Assembly: GCF_018332475.1 (NCBI RefSeq) | Contig: NZ_BOQB01000031.1 | Location: 1-59,406 of the forward strand | Length of the DNA: 59,406 bases | From: Bacillus sanguinis | GTDB taxonomy: Bacteria; Bacillota; Bacilli; Bacillales; Bacillaceae_G | Direction: 5' to 3' | Shown: positions 46,876 to 56,739 of the stretch, piece after piece | How positions within the stretch are numbered: position 1 is the stretch's first letter | Layout of the letters: each line of letters starts with the position of its first letter | Notes under the pieces: model-generated | The model's input: the letters and a program-made list of their open reading frames with translations, nothing else | Told to the model about the DNA's origin: nothing | Databases searched by the model: none | Position numbers and translations under genes: made by a program

Positions 46876-47479
46876 GTATTACCCTCGCCTTTCTTTTACG
46901 TGTTTTCCTCTTGAACTGTTCCATATATACTGATGCTTTCGCAATCCAAAACAAAATTGCCATAAAAAATGTAGAAACGGCGACGATATCAAAAAACGCT
47001 AAACTACCGTAATCATACGGAAAATGTAGTTTCCGAAAAATAAACGTCACTAATAATTCTCCCTGTAACATTCCTATATAAAGAGAACATAATCGTAGTA
47101 TGCGATCTTCATGTAATAAAACCGATGCATACACAAGGACACTACTTAACAAAAACAACCTGTCCACTACAATCCAAATTGGATCATATACTTCTAACAG
47201 ATGAAAACTTGTATATAACATTGCAATAATAAGTGCCGAAAGTAAGCTATATAATTTTTTCCAAATAGAATAGAGCGTGATTCCTATAAAAGCTACAATA
47301 CAAAGCAAAAGTGCATTTACTGATACCATGAATGAAGCAATCGTTACATGTAACGGAGAGCAAATAATAAAAATCAATATACAGGCGCTTATCTTCCAAC
47401 GTATAGAATCCTTTTTCATAAGAAAAGTTACGATAACCCACCCTATCCAAGCTACAAAATAAAAAGTACTCCCTTCCAT
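46868..47479 (-). CDS. yphA: YphA-like membrane protein
   Basis: A 203-residue protein of mostly membrane segments (about seven), MEGSTFYFVAWIGWVIVTFL onward, with a strongly basic tail (QFKRKTRKRKARVIHD). Position and topology fit YphA; function unknown. Two adjacent ATGs follow AGGAGGTG; the second (47479) has the better 7-base spacing. It is the first gene of the three-gene module and is divergent from ypzI. Confidence 0.65.
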   Translation of the reverse strand: MEGSTFYFVAWIGWVIVTFLMKKDSIRWKISACILIFIICSPLHVTIASFMVSVNALLLCIVAFIGITLYSIWKKLYSLLSALIIAMLYTSFHLLEVYDPIWIVVDRLFLLSSVLVYASVLLHEDRILRLCSLYIGMLQGELLVTFIFRKLHFPYDYGSLAFFDIVAVSTFFMAILFWIAKASVYMEQFKRKTRKRKARVIHD

Positions 47480-47595
47480 CATTTCACCTCCTATGTTTTC
47501 CATTATGGGAACTTTTTATGAAAGTTAATCCACTTTCTTCGCGCATAGTTTTTTCATATAACAGCAACACTTTTAATAAGGAGGTGCTATTCATT

Positions 47596-47730
47596 ATGGG
47601 TAAAGATCGCCAAGAACGAAAACTAAGAGAATCACGCCGCGTTGAATCTGACCGTGACCAATCACTACAATATCCGGGTGCAACTGGACTAGATACACCA
47701 GAGCAAGCTCGCAAACAGAATCAGCACTAA
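47596..47730 (+). CDS. ypzI: YpzI family small protein
   Basis: A 44-residue hydrophilic protein, MGKDRQERKLRESRRVESDR, then DQSLQYPGATGLDTPEQARKQNQH, closely resembling YpzI. AAGGAGGTG lies 9 bases before the ATG. The highly charged, low-hydrophobic composition suggests an unstructured, possibly spore-related protein; the role is unknown. It is on the plus strand with its own strong terminator. Confidence 0.8.
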   Translation: MGKDRQERKLRESRRVESDRDQSLQYPGATGLDTPEQARKQNQH

Positions 47731-47737
47731 TGAATAC

Positions 47738-47775
47738 AAAAAGACGGTTTCGATATTGTACGAAACCGTCTTTTT
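47738..47775. terminator. terminator of ypzI
   Basis: Stem AAAAAGACGGTTTCG / CGAAACCGTCTTTTT directly after the stop. Confidence 0.9.
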
Positions 47776-48021
47776 CATTTTTACTTATATCAAAATAACA
47801 TTTCACATATAAATCTTTCTAGGATTTATTTTTACCTCCACCTATTTTCTTTGACAAAATTAAACCCTTTCCAATAATTTATCCGTACAATATCTTCATT
47901 TTTCAGCCTCTATTTCAGTCGCAATTTTCACAAGCTAATGTTTATACACATAATAACAATTTTATTTTGATAGAATATTAATTCATTCCTCACTTTATAT
48001 TACTAAAAAAGAACAAAAAAC
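47776..48021. other. ypzI-fni intergenic region
   Basis: About 245 AT-rich bases between two convergent terminators. I see no frame with a ribosome site and no clear hairpin. Confidence 0.4.
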
Positions 48022-48046
48022 AAAAAAACCAACCAAACGGTTGATT
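48022..48046 (-). terminator. terminator of fni
   Basis: Minus-strand stem ATCAACC / GGTTGGT with GTTT loop and TTTTTTTG after it. Confidence 0.75.
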
Positions 48047-48048
48047 TT

Positions 48049-49110
<1,062 letters not shown>

Positions 49111-50259
49111 TTATTTCTTTAATTTTTTCAGTTGTTCACCAATAATATCACTTAATTGGAAAGTAGCAGAATCAGCATTTGGTTCATACTGACTGTAATC
49201 TTCAATTACATTATTTTCCTCAAGCGCTTCTTTTATACTTAAAGAAATACGTTTCTCTGCTACATGGACTTCAAGCACTTTCACTTTTACTTCTTGTCCC
49301 ATTTCCAATACTTCATTTGGATTTTTCACGTGACGATTTGCAATTTGAGATACATGCACAAGACCTTCAACGCCAGGTAAAATTTCAACGAATGCACCGA
49401 ATGTAACAAGACGTTTTACTACTCCCTCACGAATATCGCCAGCTTTTATTTCTCCAGCAACATTTTCCCAAGGTCCCGGTTGAGCTGCTTTAATGGATAA
49501 AGAAATACGTTGTGTATCAGCATCAACAGATAATACCTTTACCTTTACCTTTTGACCTTGCTCTAATACTTCAGAAGGTTGCTCTACACGTTCGTGCGAA
49601 ATTTGTGAAATATGAACTAAACCGTCCACACCACCAACGTTAACGAAAGCACCAAAATCCGTTAATCGTTGCACTGTTCCTTCAACAACGTCTCCTTCTT
49701 TTAATGAAGAAATCGCTTCTTTTTTCTTAGAATCTAGTTCTAATTCTACTACTGCTTTATGCGAAAGGATTACACGATTTTTTTCGCGGTCTAATTCAAC
49801 AATTTTCACGGCTAATGTTTTGCCTTTATAGTCAGTAAAATCTTCTACATAATGTACTTCTACAAGTGAAGCTGGGATAAAACCACGAACACCAAGGTCC
49901 ACAACTAATCCACCATTCACGATATCTTTTACAGTCACATCAAATACATGACCAGAAGTAAATTTCTCTTGTAATTCTACCCATGCTTTTTCTGCATCAA
50001 CAGCACGCTTAGATAAAACAAGATCTTCTTCTTCTAATTTAATAACCTTTAATTCTAGCGTTTGATCTAATTCTACAACATCGCTTGCTTTTTCAATATG
50101 AACGTTAGCTAATTCACTAATTGGAATTACGCCATCTGTTTTGTATCCAACATTTACAAGCACTTGTTTCTCTTCAACTTTCGTTACAGAACCTGTAACA
50201 ACGTCACCAACTTGTAATTCTTTTGAATCCATAACTTCTTCATTCATTTTCTCTACCAT
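49111..50259 (-). CDS. rpsA: S1-domain RNA-binding protein (RpsA/YpfD)
   Basis: A 382-residue protein of four S1 domains: about 17-85 ([29 protein letters not shown]), 103-168, 190-256 ([33 protein letters not shown]) and 275-343 ([33 protein letters not shown]), plus an acidic tail. Gram-positive S1 homologues of this type bind RNA but are shorter than the six-domain E. coli S1 and are not always ribosomal. GGGAGGTATTTCC precedes the ATG at 50259. A perfect palindrome lies 49 bases upstream. Confidence 0.93.
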   Translation of the reverse strand: MVEKMNEEVMDSKELQVGDVVTGSVTKVEEKQVLVNVGYKTDGVIPISELANVHIEKASDVVELDQTLELKVIKLEEEDLVLSKRAVDAEKAWVELQEKFTSGHVFDVTVKDIVNGGLVVDLGVRGFIPASLVEVHYVEDFTDYKGKTLAVKIVELDREKNRVILSHKAVVELELDSKKKEAISSLKEGDVVEGTVQRLTDFGAFVNVGGVDGLVHISQISHERVEQPSEVLEQGQKVKVKVLSVDADTQRISLSIKAAQPGPWENVAGEIKAGDIREGVVKRLVTFGAFVEILPGVEGLVHVSQIANRHVKNPNEVLEMGQEVKVKVLEVHVAEKRISLSIKEALEENNVIEDYSQYEPNADSATFQLSDIIGEQLKKLKK

Positions 50260-50307
50260 GGAAATACCTCCCTACAGAATTGACAAAGCATTTTTTATGT
50301 ATATACG

Positions 50308-50331
50308 AAATGAAAACAATTGTTTTCATTT
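50308..50331. promoter_or_regulatory. 24-bp perfect palindrome upstream of rpsA
   Basis: Half-site AAATGAAAACAA followed directly by its complement, with no loop, 49 bases before the rpsA start. There is no U-run, so it looks like an operator or a translational element rather than a terminator. Confidence 0.6.
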
Positions 50332-50568
50332 GCATGTTTAAGAATTTATCATCACATACTCAGTTTTCATACATTTCACTAGAAAATATATTAAACCTAT
50401 ATAAATAGTATACAGCAAAATCACCTTGAAGAAAGTATGTTTTGAAATATAATAGCGAATATATTCTGAAAGTTTTATCTCTCTTTTACTAACTTCTTAC
50501 AAATACGATCATTTGTCAAGGAAAGAGACTCACAATTCACGTATCCTTTACATTTCTATACAAACAAA
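50332..50568. other. cmk-rpsA intergenic region
   Basis: AT-rich, with a TATACT-like word near 50405-50411 on the minus strand that could be the rpsA -10. I see no gene. Confidence 0.35.
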
Positions 50569-50593
50569 AAAAGAAAGAGGCTATCCCCTTCCT
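50569..50593 (-). terminator. weak terminator of cmk
   Basis: Minus-strand stem GAAGGGG / CCTCTTTC (two G-U pairs) then TTTTTTTG, at the cmk stop. Confidence 0.55.
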
Positions 50594-51271
50594 TTATTTC
50601 GCAAACACTCCTGAAACAATACTCATAATTTTTTGGACAACTTCTTCAATTGATAAAGAAGTTGTATCTAATTCCAATGCATCATCAGCTTTCTTTAGAG
50701 GAGAAACCTCGCGTTCTGAATCTAATTTATCACGCTGAGCAATTTCTTTTTTTAACTGCTCTAAATTAGAATCGAAACCTTTATTCATATTTTCTAAATG
50801 TCTTCTTTCTGCTCTTTCTTCAACAGAAGCAAGCATAAAGATCTTCACTTCAGCATCTGGTAACACATGTGTACCAATATCACGGCCATCCATTACAACG
50901 CCGCCTTTTTCCGCTAACTCTTGTTGACGACGTACCATTTCTTCACGAACAAGTCGATGTTTCGCCACAATAGATACTCGATTCGTCACCTCAGGTGTAC
51001 GAATTACTTCCGAAACATCTTGTCCATTTAAAAATACAAGTTGTGTATTTTCTCCTTGTTGAAACTCAATATTTACATTCTTTACAACTTCCATTAACTT
51101 CTCTTCATTTTCAATGTCCACTTTTTGTTCAAGGGCTGCATATGTAATCGTGCGGTACATTGCGCCTGTATCAATATAAACGTAAGAAAGTTTCTTTGCC
51201 ACAACTTTTGCAACCGTACTTTTTCCAGCAGCTGCTGGACCATCTATAGCAATTGAAATTCGTTTATCCAT
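50594..51271 (-). CDS. cmk: (d)CMP kinase
   Basis: A 225-residue nucleotide kinase phosphorylating CMP and dCMP. The P-loop is [14 protein letters not shown] (about 8-21), then [41 protein letters not shown] and ERAERR. It lies between ypfB and rpsA as in B. subtilis. A GAGGTGTTACA ribosome site precedes the ATG. Confidence 0.97.
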   Translation of the reverse strand: MDKRISIAIDGPAAAGKSTVAKVVAKKLSYVYIDTGAMYRTITYAALEQKVDIENEEKLMEVVKNVNIEFQQGENTQLVFLNGQDVSEVIRTPEVTNRVSIVAKHRLVREEMVRRQQELAEKGGVVMDGRDIGTHVLPDAEVKIFMLASVEERAERRHLENMNKGFDSNLEQLKKEIAQRDKLDSEREVSPLKKADDALELDTTSLSIEEVVQKIMSIVSGVFAK

Positions 51272-51301
51272 TGTAACACCTCATTTTTTCACTTATAAAA
51301 C

Positions 51302-51329
51302 AAAACGAAAAGCAGGTATTCTCCTGCTT
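51302..51329 (-). terminator. terminator of ypfB
   Basis: Stem AAGCAGG / CCTGCTT with a TTTTCGTTTTG run on the minus strand. Confidence 0.75.
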
Positions 51330-51399
51330 CTTCTCATTTGCTTCACGTCATTAAATCCTCAATTATTGTAGCATAATCCTTCATAGAAGAAAATGAAAA

Positions 51400-51573
51400 C
51401 TACCTATTCACCTGTAAGATTTCTGCTTTGTTTTTTACCATGACACCTTCATAATAAACAATTTTAGATAAATATTTCACTGATGACTTATGTATAAATA
51501 ACAATTGCACAACAAAAAGACAAATGAATTGTATTACTAATATACGAATAAAAATTTTCTCCATCTTTTTCAA
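51400..51573 (-). CDS. ypfB: YpfB family small membrane protein (DUF5359)
   Basis: A 57-residue protein, M(TTG)KKMEKIFIRILVIQFICLF, then VVQLLFIHKSSVKYLSKIVYYEGVMVKNKAEILQVNR. One membrane segment (about 7-27). Size, layout and position before cmk match YpfB/DUF5359; function unknown. ATAGGAGGTAGC lies 11 bases before the TTG; the next ATG (51564) is too far from it. Confidence 0.75.
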   Translation of the reverse strand: MKKMEKIFIRILVIQFICLFVVQLLFIHKSSVKYLSKIVYYEGVMVKNKAEILQVNR

Positions 51574-51753
51574 CGTAATTGCTACCTCCTATCTTATATT
51601 TACACATTTCGTTTCATGATTTTATACATCGTACATATAACAGCTAACTTTATTGTCATTTTCGAGGCATACTTTTATACATTTCCATTGTCGAATTTAC
51701 TTAAAACATGTTATGTTCTAAATGTATTTTTTTACTTGAAAGGGGTATAAGCA
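51574..51753. other. divergent ypfB / asparaginase promoter region
   Basis: This 180-base AT-rich gap must carry both promoters; I can assign neither with confidence. Confidence 0.3.
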
Positions 51754-52728
51754 TTGAAAAGAATCCTAGTTTTACACACAGGTGGAACAATTGCAATGGA
51801 GGAAGATAAAGAAACTGGGGTCGTACAACCAGGTGAAAAAAATCCTCTTTTAAAATTTATTCCTGATTTAGAAGGCGATGTTGATTTAATCGTTGAAGAT
51901 GTGTTCCATCTACCATCTCCTCATATGACACCGAGCGAAATGTTACAGTTACAAGTCATCATTGATGAAAGAGTAAAACAAGACAACATTCATGGCGTAG
52001 TCATTACGCATGGTACGGATACATTAGAAGAAACTGCCTATTTCTTAGATTTAACAGTACAAGCAACTATTCCGATCGTTGTGACAGGCGCAATGCGCTC
52101 TAGTAATGAATTAGGTGCTGACGGTCTATATAACTTCTTATCAGCTGTAAAAGTCGCTAGCAGTAATGAAGCCGCAGAAAAAGGCGTTTTAGTCGTATTA
52201 AACGACGAAATTCATTGCGCTACAAATGTAACGAAAACACATACAAGTAATGTAGCAACATTCCAGAGTCCACAATATGGACCAATTGGTATGGTAACAA
52301 AGCGCGGCGTTGTATTCCACCATGCTTTAGTACATCACGAAACATATTCAGTAAAAAAAGTTTCTAAAAATGTAGTCGTTCTAAAAGCGTACGCTGGTAT
52401 GGACGATACATTGTTAGCAGCAATTGAAAATCTTCCAGTAGACGGGATTGTTATTGAAGCACTTGGACAAGGTAATTTACCTCCAAGAACACTTCCTAGT
52501 CTAGAACGATTAATAAATAAAGGAATTCCTGTCGTATTAGTTTCTCGCTGTTTCAACGGCATCGTTCAAGATGTATATTCATATGAAGGTGGCGGCAAAC
52601 AATTAAAAGATATGGGGATTGTATTCACATATGGTTTAAATGCCCAAAAAGCACGTATTAAATTATTAGTTGCACTAGAGAATACGACTTCACATGAAAC
52701 AATCCAAAATATGTTTATGCACGATTAA
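51754..52728 (+). CDS. ansA: L-asparaginase (type I, cytoplasmic)
   Basis: A 324-residue enzyme hydrolysing asparagine to aspartate and ammonia. Both active-site threonines are visible: LHTGGTIAMEED (Thr in TGGT) and HGTDTLEETAYFL, with GALKS-type SRCFNGIVQD near the C-terminus. No signal peptide, so cytoplasmic. It starts with TTG behind AAAGGGGTATAAGCA. It stands alone on the plus strand, convergent with ypdA. In B. subtilis ansA is elsewhere, so this is a rearranged or additional copy. Confidence 0.92.
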   Translation: MKRILVLHTGGTIAMEEDKETGVVQPGEKNPLLKFIPDLEGDVDLIVEDVFHLPSPHMTPSEMLQLQVIIDERVKQDNIHGVVITHGTDTLEETAYFLDLTVQATIPIVVTGAMRSSNELGADGLYNFLSAVKVASSNEAAEKGVLVVLNDEIHCATNVTKTHTSNVATFQSPQYGPIGMVTKRGVVFHHALVHHETYSVKKVSKNVVVLKAYAGMDDTLLAAIENLPVDGIVIEALGQGNLPPRTLPSLERLINKGIPVVLVSRCFNGIVQDVYSYEGGGKQLKDMGIVFTYGLNAQKARIKLLVALENTTSHETIQNMFMHD

Positions 52729-52767
52729 AAAAGAAGCTGTCGAAGTTTATTTCGACAGCTTCTTTTT
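52727..52767. terminator. bidirectional terminator ansA / ypdA
   Basis: Stem AAAAAAGAAGCTGTCGAA / TTCGACAGCTTCTTTTT, between convergent stops. Confidence 0.9.
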
Positions 52768-53746
52768 ACATCTCTCTTGTTGCAATGGTTTGCGCAATCG
52801 CATCTCCATGAAATCGACCATTCTCAATAAATATTTCATTTGCATTATTTCCAGCAGCGATTACACCTGCAATGAAAATATTTTCAGCGTTTGTTTCCAT
52901 CGTATCCTCTGCATAAATCGGACGTCCTGTCTCCTCATCAATTCGAACACCCATCTTCGTTAAGAAGCTATGATCAGGATGGTAACCAGTCATCGCAAAT
53001 ACAAAATCATTTTGGATTGTATATGCCTCATCATCAACTGTAAACGTTAACGTATGTTCAGTAATTCCCTTCACGTGAGCCCCGAAATGCATTTGAATTG
53101 TGCGGCTTCGTACTAATGCCTCAAACTCCGGCAAAATCCACGGCTTTATACTTGGTGAATACTCACTTCCGCGATATAGTACCGTTACACGTGCACCTGC
53201 TTTAACAAGTTCTAACGCGGCATCTACACTCGAATTTTTTCCACCTATAACTACTACATCTCGATCAAAATAAGGATGCCCCTCTTTAAAATAGTGAGCT
53301 ACTTTCTTCAATTCCTCACCTGGAACATTCATATAATTTGGATTGTCATAATATCCAGTTGCTACAACAATATATTTCGCTATATATATTTCTTTACTTC
53401 CGTCACGCTTTGTCGTCTCAACATGAAAAACTTCTCCATCTTTTTGAACTTTCTCCACTCGCTCAAAAGCATTTACACGTACAGATTTACGCTTTACTAC
53501 TTCACGATAATACGCAAGCGCTTGATTTCGAACTGGCTTACGATTTTCCGTAATAAAAGCTACATCACCAATTTCTAATTTTTCACTAGAAGAGAAAAAT
53601 GTTTGATGAGTTGGATAATTATAAATCGCATTTACAATGTTTCCTTTTTCAATTACTAACGGATTTATCCCTACCTTTTGCAACGAAATTGCTGCTGCTA
53701 ATCCGCACGGACCGCCTCCAATTATGATAGCTGTTTCTTTCTGCAT
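52766..53746 (-). CDS. ypdA: bacillithiol disulfide reductase YpdA (Bdr)
   Basis: A 326-residue FAD/NADPH oxidoreductase. The FAD Rossmann motif IIIGGGPCGLAAAISL includes the conserved Cys14 used by YpdA enzymes; NADPH site VVVIGGKNSSVDAALEL; ATGYYDNPNY and FIAGVIAAGNNANEIFIENGR complete the family pattern. It reduces oxidised bacillithiol and keeps the thiol pool reduced, completing the pathway begun by bshA/bshB1 at 18-20 kb. Confidence 0.92.
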   Translation of the reverse strand: MQKETAIIIGGGPCGLAAAISLQKVGINPLVIEKGNIVNAIYNYPTHQTFFSSSEKLEIGDVAFITENRKPVRNQALAYYREVVKRKSVRVNAFERVEKVQKDGEVFHVETTKRDGSKEIYIAKYIVVATGYYDNPNYMNVPGEELKKVAHYFKEGHPYFDRDVVVIGGKNSSVDAALELVKAGARVTVLYRGSEYSPSIKPWILPEFEALVRSRTIQMHFGAHVKGITEHTLTFTVDDEAYTIQNDFVFAMTGYHPDHSFLTKMGVRIDEETGRPIYAEDTMETNAENIFIAGVIAAGNNANEIFIENGRFHGDAIAQTIATREM

Positions 53747-53794
53747 ACCCGGCTCACTCCTAGTCTTCTACCAATACACTATTTATAAAAACAA

Positions 53795-53819
53795 GAAAAA
53801 ACCTACTTACAGCAGTAGG
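53795..53819 (-). terminator. terminator of the amidase gene
   Basis: Minus-strand stem CCTACT / AGTAGG followed by TTTTTTC, between the amidase stop and ypdA. Confidence 0.75.
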
Positions 53820-53855
53820 CACCTATCTTTATTGTATTCATTTTTCATATATTTG

Positions 53856-54386
53856 TCATCTAAACGAAACGTACATCCGATAGACATCTGCTAAAAACTG
53901 CTGAAATTTAATACCTTGTTTCCCTAATACATTTTCAGGATCAATCTTTCTAGCTGGGTCAAGGGTTTTATGTGATACGATAGCTTTTTTCGGATTCAAG
54001 CCGAAGTTTTGGCATAAATACGCATGATACCACGTAAAACGGGTATACGCTTCCCAAAAGTTAACATCACCACCATAACAAAGTTCCACTCCAATGGCCG
54101 CCTTATTCGCATCATAACCATATAAGTCATTATCCGTCGACACACCATATCGAACATGGTAGGCCACTTCATTTATAGGAACAATTTCCAATATTGTTTT
54201 ATCATCTATAAATGTATGTGCCGAAGCTTTCGGTTGTATTTCATTAAAATAATCCCGATTCCCTATCGCATTGCTACCAGGGTTCCCCGTATCATGACTT
54301 ACAATAAATCTTACTTTAGAGAGAGGAATTCCCGGTCGTGAACTTCCATATCCAATATAGTTACGCTCTATAGGAAACATCGCCAT
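53856..54386 (-). CDS. N-acetylmuramoyl-L-alanine amidase (Amidase_2 / AmpD-like)
   Basis: A 176-residue zinc amidase cutting the MurNAc-L-Ala bond. Zinc ligands: His in RFIVSHDTGNPGSNAIGNRD and His plus Asp in IVSHKTLDPARKIDPENVLG; HTFIDDKTILEIVP and GYDANKAAIGVELCYGG are family motifs. No signal peptide and no wall-binding domain, so export would need a holin or lysis. GGGAG lies 9 bases before the ATG at 54386. Two small membrane-protein genes precede it on the same strand. Confidence 0.85.
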   Translation of the reverse strand: MAMFPIERNYIGYGSSRPGIPLSKVRFIVSHDTGNPGSNAIGNRDYFNEIQPKASAHTFIDDKTILEIVPINEVAYHVRYGVSTDNDLYGYDANKAAIGVELCYGGDVNFWEAYTRFTWYHAYLCQNFGLNPKKAIVSHKTLDPARKIDPENVLGKQGIKFQQFLADVYRMYVSFR

Positions 54387-54465
54387 TACTACCAACTCCC
54401 GATTTAGAAGATTACCTTACTTCTTTATATATGTATTCGGTAGCAATGTCCTTATCGCATATTTC

Positions 54466-54702
54466 TTACGCGAAGAGAAAATCGAAAATATTCGATGTGA
54501 ACACCATAAATAATAAAATACTTACAGCAACACCATAAAAACCGTAAAACCAAACACAATCTTCTTTCGTATCTAAACCGAAAAAATTATTTACTGATTG
54601 TAATAATGTGCCACGCTTACTTTGTTTGTTTCTTAATACTTCCACTCGTTCTACAACATCTGCTGGCATCATAAATCTTTGGTCTACTGTCATTTTCATC
54701 AT
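54466..54702 (-). CDS. small membrane protein, unknown
   Basis: A 78-residue protein: hydrophilic, charged head (QRFMMPADVVERVEVLRNKQSKRG) then one membrane segment near 55-74 (GVAVSILLFMVFTSNIFDFLF). AAGGAGAGATAA gives a good start at 54702. I do not recognise the family. It lies 79 bases before the amidase and 92 after the next small gene. Confidence 0.6.
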   Translation of the reverse strand: MMKMTVDQRFMMPADVVERVEVLRNKQSKRGTLLQSVNNFFGLDTKEDCVWFYGFYGVAVSILLFMVFTSNIFDFLFA

Positions 54703-54794
54703 TTATCTCTCCTTAAAATCATTTCCGTTTTGTTTATCTAAGGAAAGTATAGCACATTTGTTCGTGTAGAACAAGCGTTCTTTTATTTTTCTTT

Positions 54795-55004
54795 TTATTT
54801 TTCAGCAAACGAAGTAAGAATCGTGATTACAAAGGCGATAATCGGCCCTACTACAACCGCACCAAATATTAAAAACAGCAGTCCTTCCCCAAACACCCGA
54901 ACGATACTTGTTTTTTCGGATTTCGTCGTTCTCGCTAGTTCTCCCTCTAACCTCTTAACCTTTTCTTCTAATTGTTCTACTCGTTCCATCATTTCATTTT
55001 CCAT
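54795..55004 (-). CDS. small coiled-coil membrane protein, XhlA-like layout
   Basis: A 69-residue protein: an N-terminal heptad-rich coiled coil (MERVEQLEEKVKRLEGELARTT) followed by a hydrophobic segment (about 39-62, FGEGLLFLIFGAVVVGPIIAFVITILTSF). This resembles the phage haemolysin XhlA, but is shorter. The ATG at 55004 has GAGGTGTTGTAT before it; a TTG three codons up is too close. Function unknown. Confidence 0.6.
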   Translation of the reverse strand: MENEMMERVEQLEEKVKRLEGELARTTKSEKTSIVRVFGEGLLFLIFGAVVVGPIIAFVITILTSFAEK

Positions 55005-55032
55005 ATACAACACCTCGCTCTAATACTTCAAC

Positions 55033-55066
55033 AAAAAAACGTGATTCCCTCGAAAGGAATCACGTT
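55033..55066 (-). terminator. terminator of gudB
   Basis: An 11-bp stem AACGTGATTCC / GGAATCACGTT with TTTTTTTG after it on the minus strand. Confidence 0.88.
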
Positions 55067-55082
55067 TTCTCACGCTATAATA

Positions 55083-56369
55083 TTATACCCAACCTCTGAA
55101 GCGACTTGCTTCAGCCATTTTACGAACACCGACCATATACGCTGCTAAGCGCATGTTCACTTTACGAACTTGTGCTGTTTCATAAATAGAATCAAATGAC
55201 CTTACCATTACTTTTTCTAAACGTTGTTCTACTTCTTCTTCAGTCCAGTAGTAACCTTGGTTATTTTGTACCCACTCAAAGTAAGATACTGTTACACCAC
55301 CAGCACTTGCTAATACGTCTGGAACAAGTAAAATGCCGCGATCTGTTAAAATTTTAGTTGCTTCTAATGTTGTTGGACCATTTGCAGCTTCAACAACGAT
55401 TTTCGCTTTAATATTATTAGCATTCTCTTCTGTAATTTGGTTCTCAATTGCAGCTGGAACTAAAATGTCGCAATCAAGTTCTAATAATTCTTTGTTTGAA
55501 ATTGTATTATTAAATAGTTTTGTTACTGTACCGAAGCTATCACGACGGTCTAATAAATAATCAATATCTAATCCGTTTGGATCATGCAATGCACCGTAAG
55601 CATCCGAGATTGCAATAACTTTCGCGCCTGCATCATGCATAAATTTAGCTAAGAAGCTTCCAGCATTACCGAATCCTTGAACAACAACGCGTGCACCTTT
55701 AATATCAATGTCGCGTTTTTTTGCAGCTTCACGAATACAAATTGTTACACCTTTCGCTGTTGCTGTTTCACGTCCATGTGATCCACCTAATACAAGTGGC
55801 TTACCTGTAATAAATCCTGGTGAATTAAATTCATCGATACGGCTATACTCATCCATCATCCATGCCATAATTTGAGAGTTTGTGAATACATCTGGAGCTG
55901 GAATATCTTTCGTCGGTCCTACGATTTGACTAATTGCTCGTACATAACCGCGACTTAATCTTTCTAACTCACGGAATGACATTTCACGTGGGTCACAGAT
56001 AATTCCACCTTTACCTCCGCCATATGGTAAATCAACAATACCACATTTTAAACTCATCCAGATTGAAAGTGCTTTCACTTCGTTTTCTGTTACATTCGGA
56101 TGGAAGCGAATTCCACCTTTCGTTGGACCAACAGCATCATTATGTTGTGCACGATATCCTGTAAATATTTTAACAGTCCCGTCATCCATACGAACTGGTA
56201 TTTTCACTGTCATCATACGAATTGGTTCTTTTAATAATTCATATACTTCGTTTGGATAACCCAATTTTTCTAATGCTTCACTAATAACAATTTGTGTCGA
56301 ATTCAATAGTTCAAAATGTTGTTCCCTTTGTTGTTGTGTTTTTGTTTGAGTTCCCTTTTCGGCTACCAT
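55083..56369 (-). CDS. gudB: NAD-specific glutamate dehydrogenase
   Basis: A 428-residue enzyme oxidising glutamate to 2-oxoglutarate and ammonia. KCGIVDLPYGGGKGGIICDP carries the active Lys, VVQGFGNAGSFLAKFM the NAD fold and VTVSYFEWVQNNQGYYW the substrate region. The sequence shows no in-frame duplication of the kind that inactivates gudB in some B. subtilis strains. GGGGG precedes the ATG. Two cre-like sites lie upstream, pointing to CcpA control. Neighbours ypdA and ypbH match B. subtilis. Confidence 0.95.
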   Translation of the reverse strand: MVAEKGTQTKTQQQREQHFELLNSTQIVISEALEKLGYPNEVYELLKEPIRMMTVKIPVRMDDGTVKIFTGYRAQHNDAVGPTKGGIRFHPNVTENEVKALSIWMSLKCGIVDLPYGGGKGGIICDPREMSFRELERLSRGYVRAISQIVGPTKDIPAPDVFTNSQIMAWMMDEYSRIDEFNSPGFITGKPLVLGGSHGRETATAKGVTICIREAAKKRDIDIKGARVVVQGFGNAGSFLAKFMHDAGAKVIAISDAYGALHDPNGLDIDYLLDRRDSFGTVTKLFNNTISNKELLELDCDILVPAAIENQITEENANNIKAKIVVEAANGPTTLEATKILTDRGILLVPDVLASAGGVTVSYFEWVQNNQGYYWTEEEVEQRLEKVMVRSFDSIYETAQVRKVNMRLAAYMVGVRKMAEASRFRGWV

Positions 56370-56439
56370 AGTAAGTAAACCCCCTGTAATTTCACTTGTT
56401 TAGTAAACCTTCATTGCCTAGTATACACCGTTAAATTTG

Positions 56440-56508
56440 GAATGCAATAGAAAACGCTAACAAATATATACAAACCGTTTTTTGTTGCAAGCGTTTTCAC
56501 TATCATTA
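56440..56508 (-). promoter_or_regulatory. gudB control region with two cre-like sites
   Basis: GTGAAAACGCTTGCA (read on the minus strand, 56486-56500) fits the CcpA operator closely, and TAGAAAACGCTAACA (plus, 56448-56462) fits with one mismatch; the centres are about 38 bases apart. The first lies just downstream of a TATAAT (56503-56508), the second next to a TTGCAT-16 bp-TATACT promoter. This suggests two promoters, both carbon-regulated. Confidence 0.55.
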
Positions 56509-56695
56509 TAGTCTTTTTATTACTTTTAGAAAAGTAAAATACTTAAATATTTAAATATTTTTTATTTTATTTATATATAACACCTTAAGAAGATACTTTT
56601 AAGTAAAGTAAAGAACGCCCAAGTATTTATGATTCCCGCTATACCATTGATTATTTTGACATTGTCAGACCAACATTTTAGGGTTTCCAAATAAA
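56509..56695. other. gudB-ypbH intergenic region
   Basis: AT-rich upstream part of the gudB control region; I see no gene and no further hairpin before the ypbH terminator. Confidence 0.4.
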
Positions 56696-56739
56696 AACAA
56701 AACCTTAGCTTTGTTATATTAGCTAAGGTTTTGTTTTTT
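56692..56739. terminator. terminator of ypbH
   Basis: Stem ACAAAACCTTAGCT / AGCTAAGGTTTTGT with U-runs on both sides; the ypbH stop codon is in the stem. Confidence 0.85.

Noticed and set aside
53856-55004. A prophage remnant
   Set aside because: Apart from the three small genes nothing phage-like (integrase, portal, tail, att sites) is visible and neighbours keep the ancestral order.
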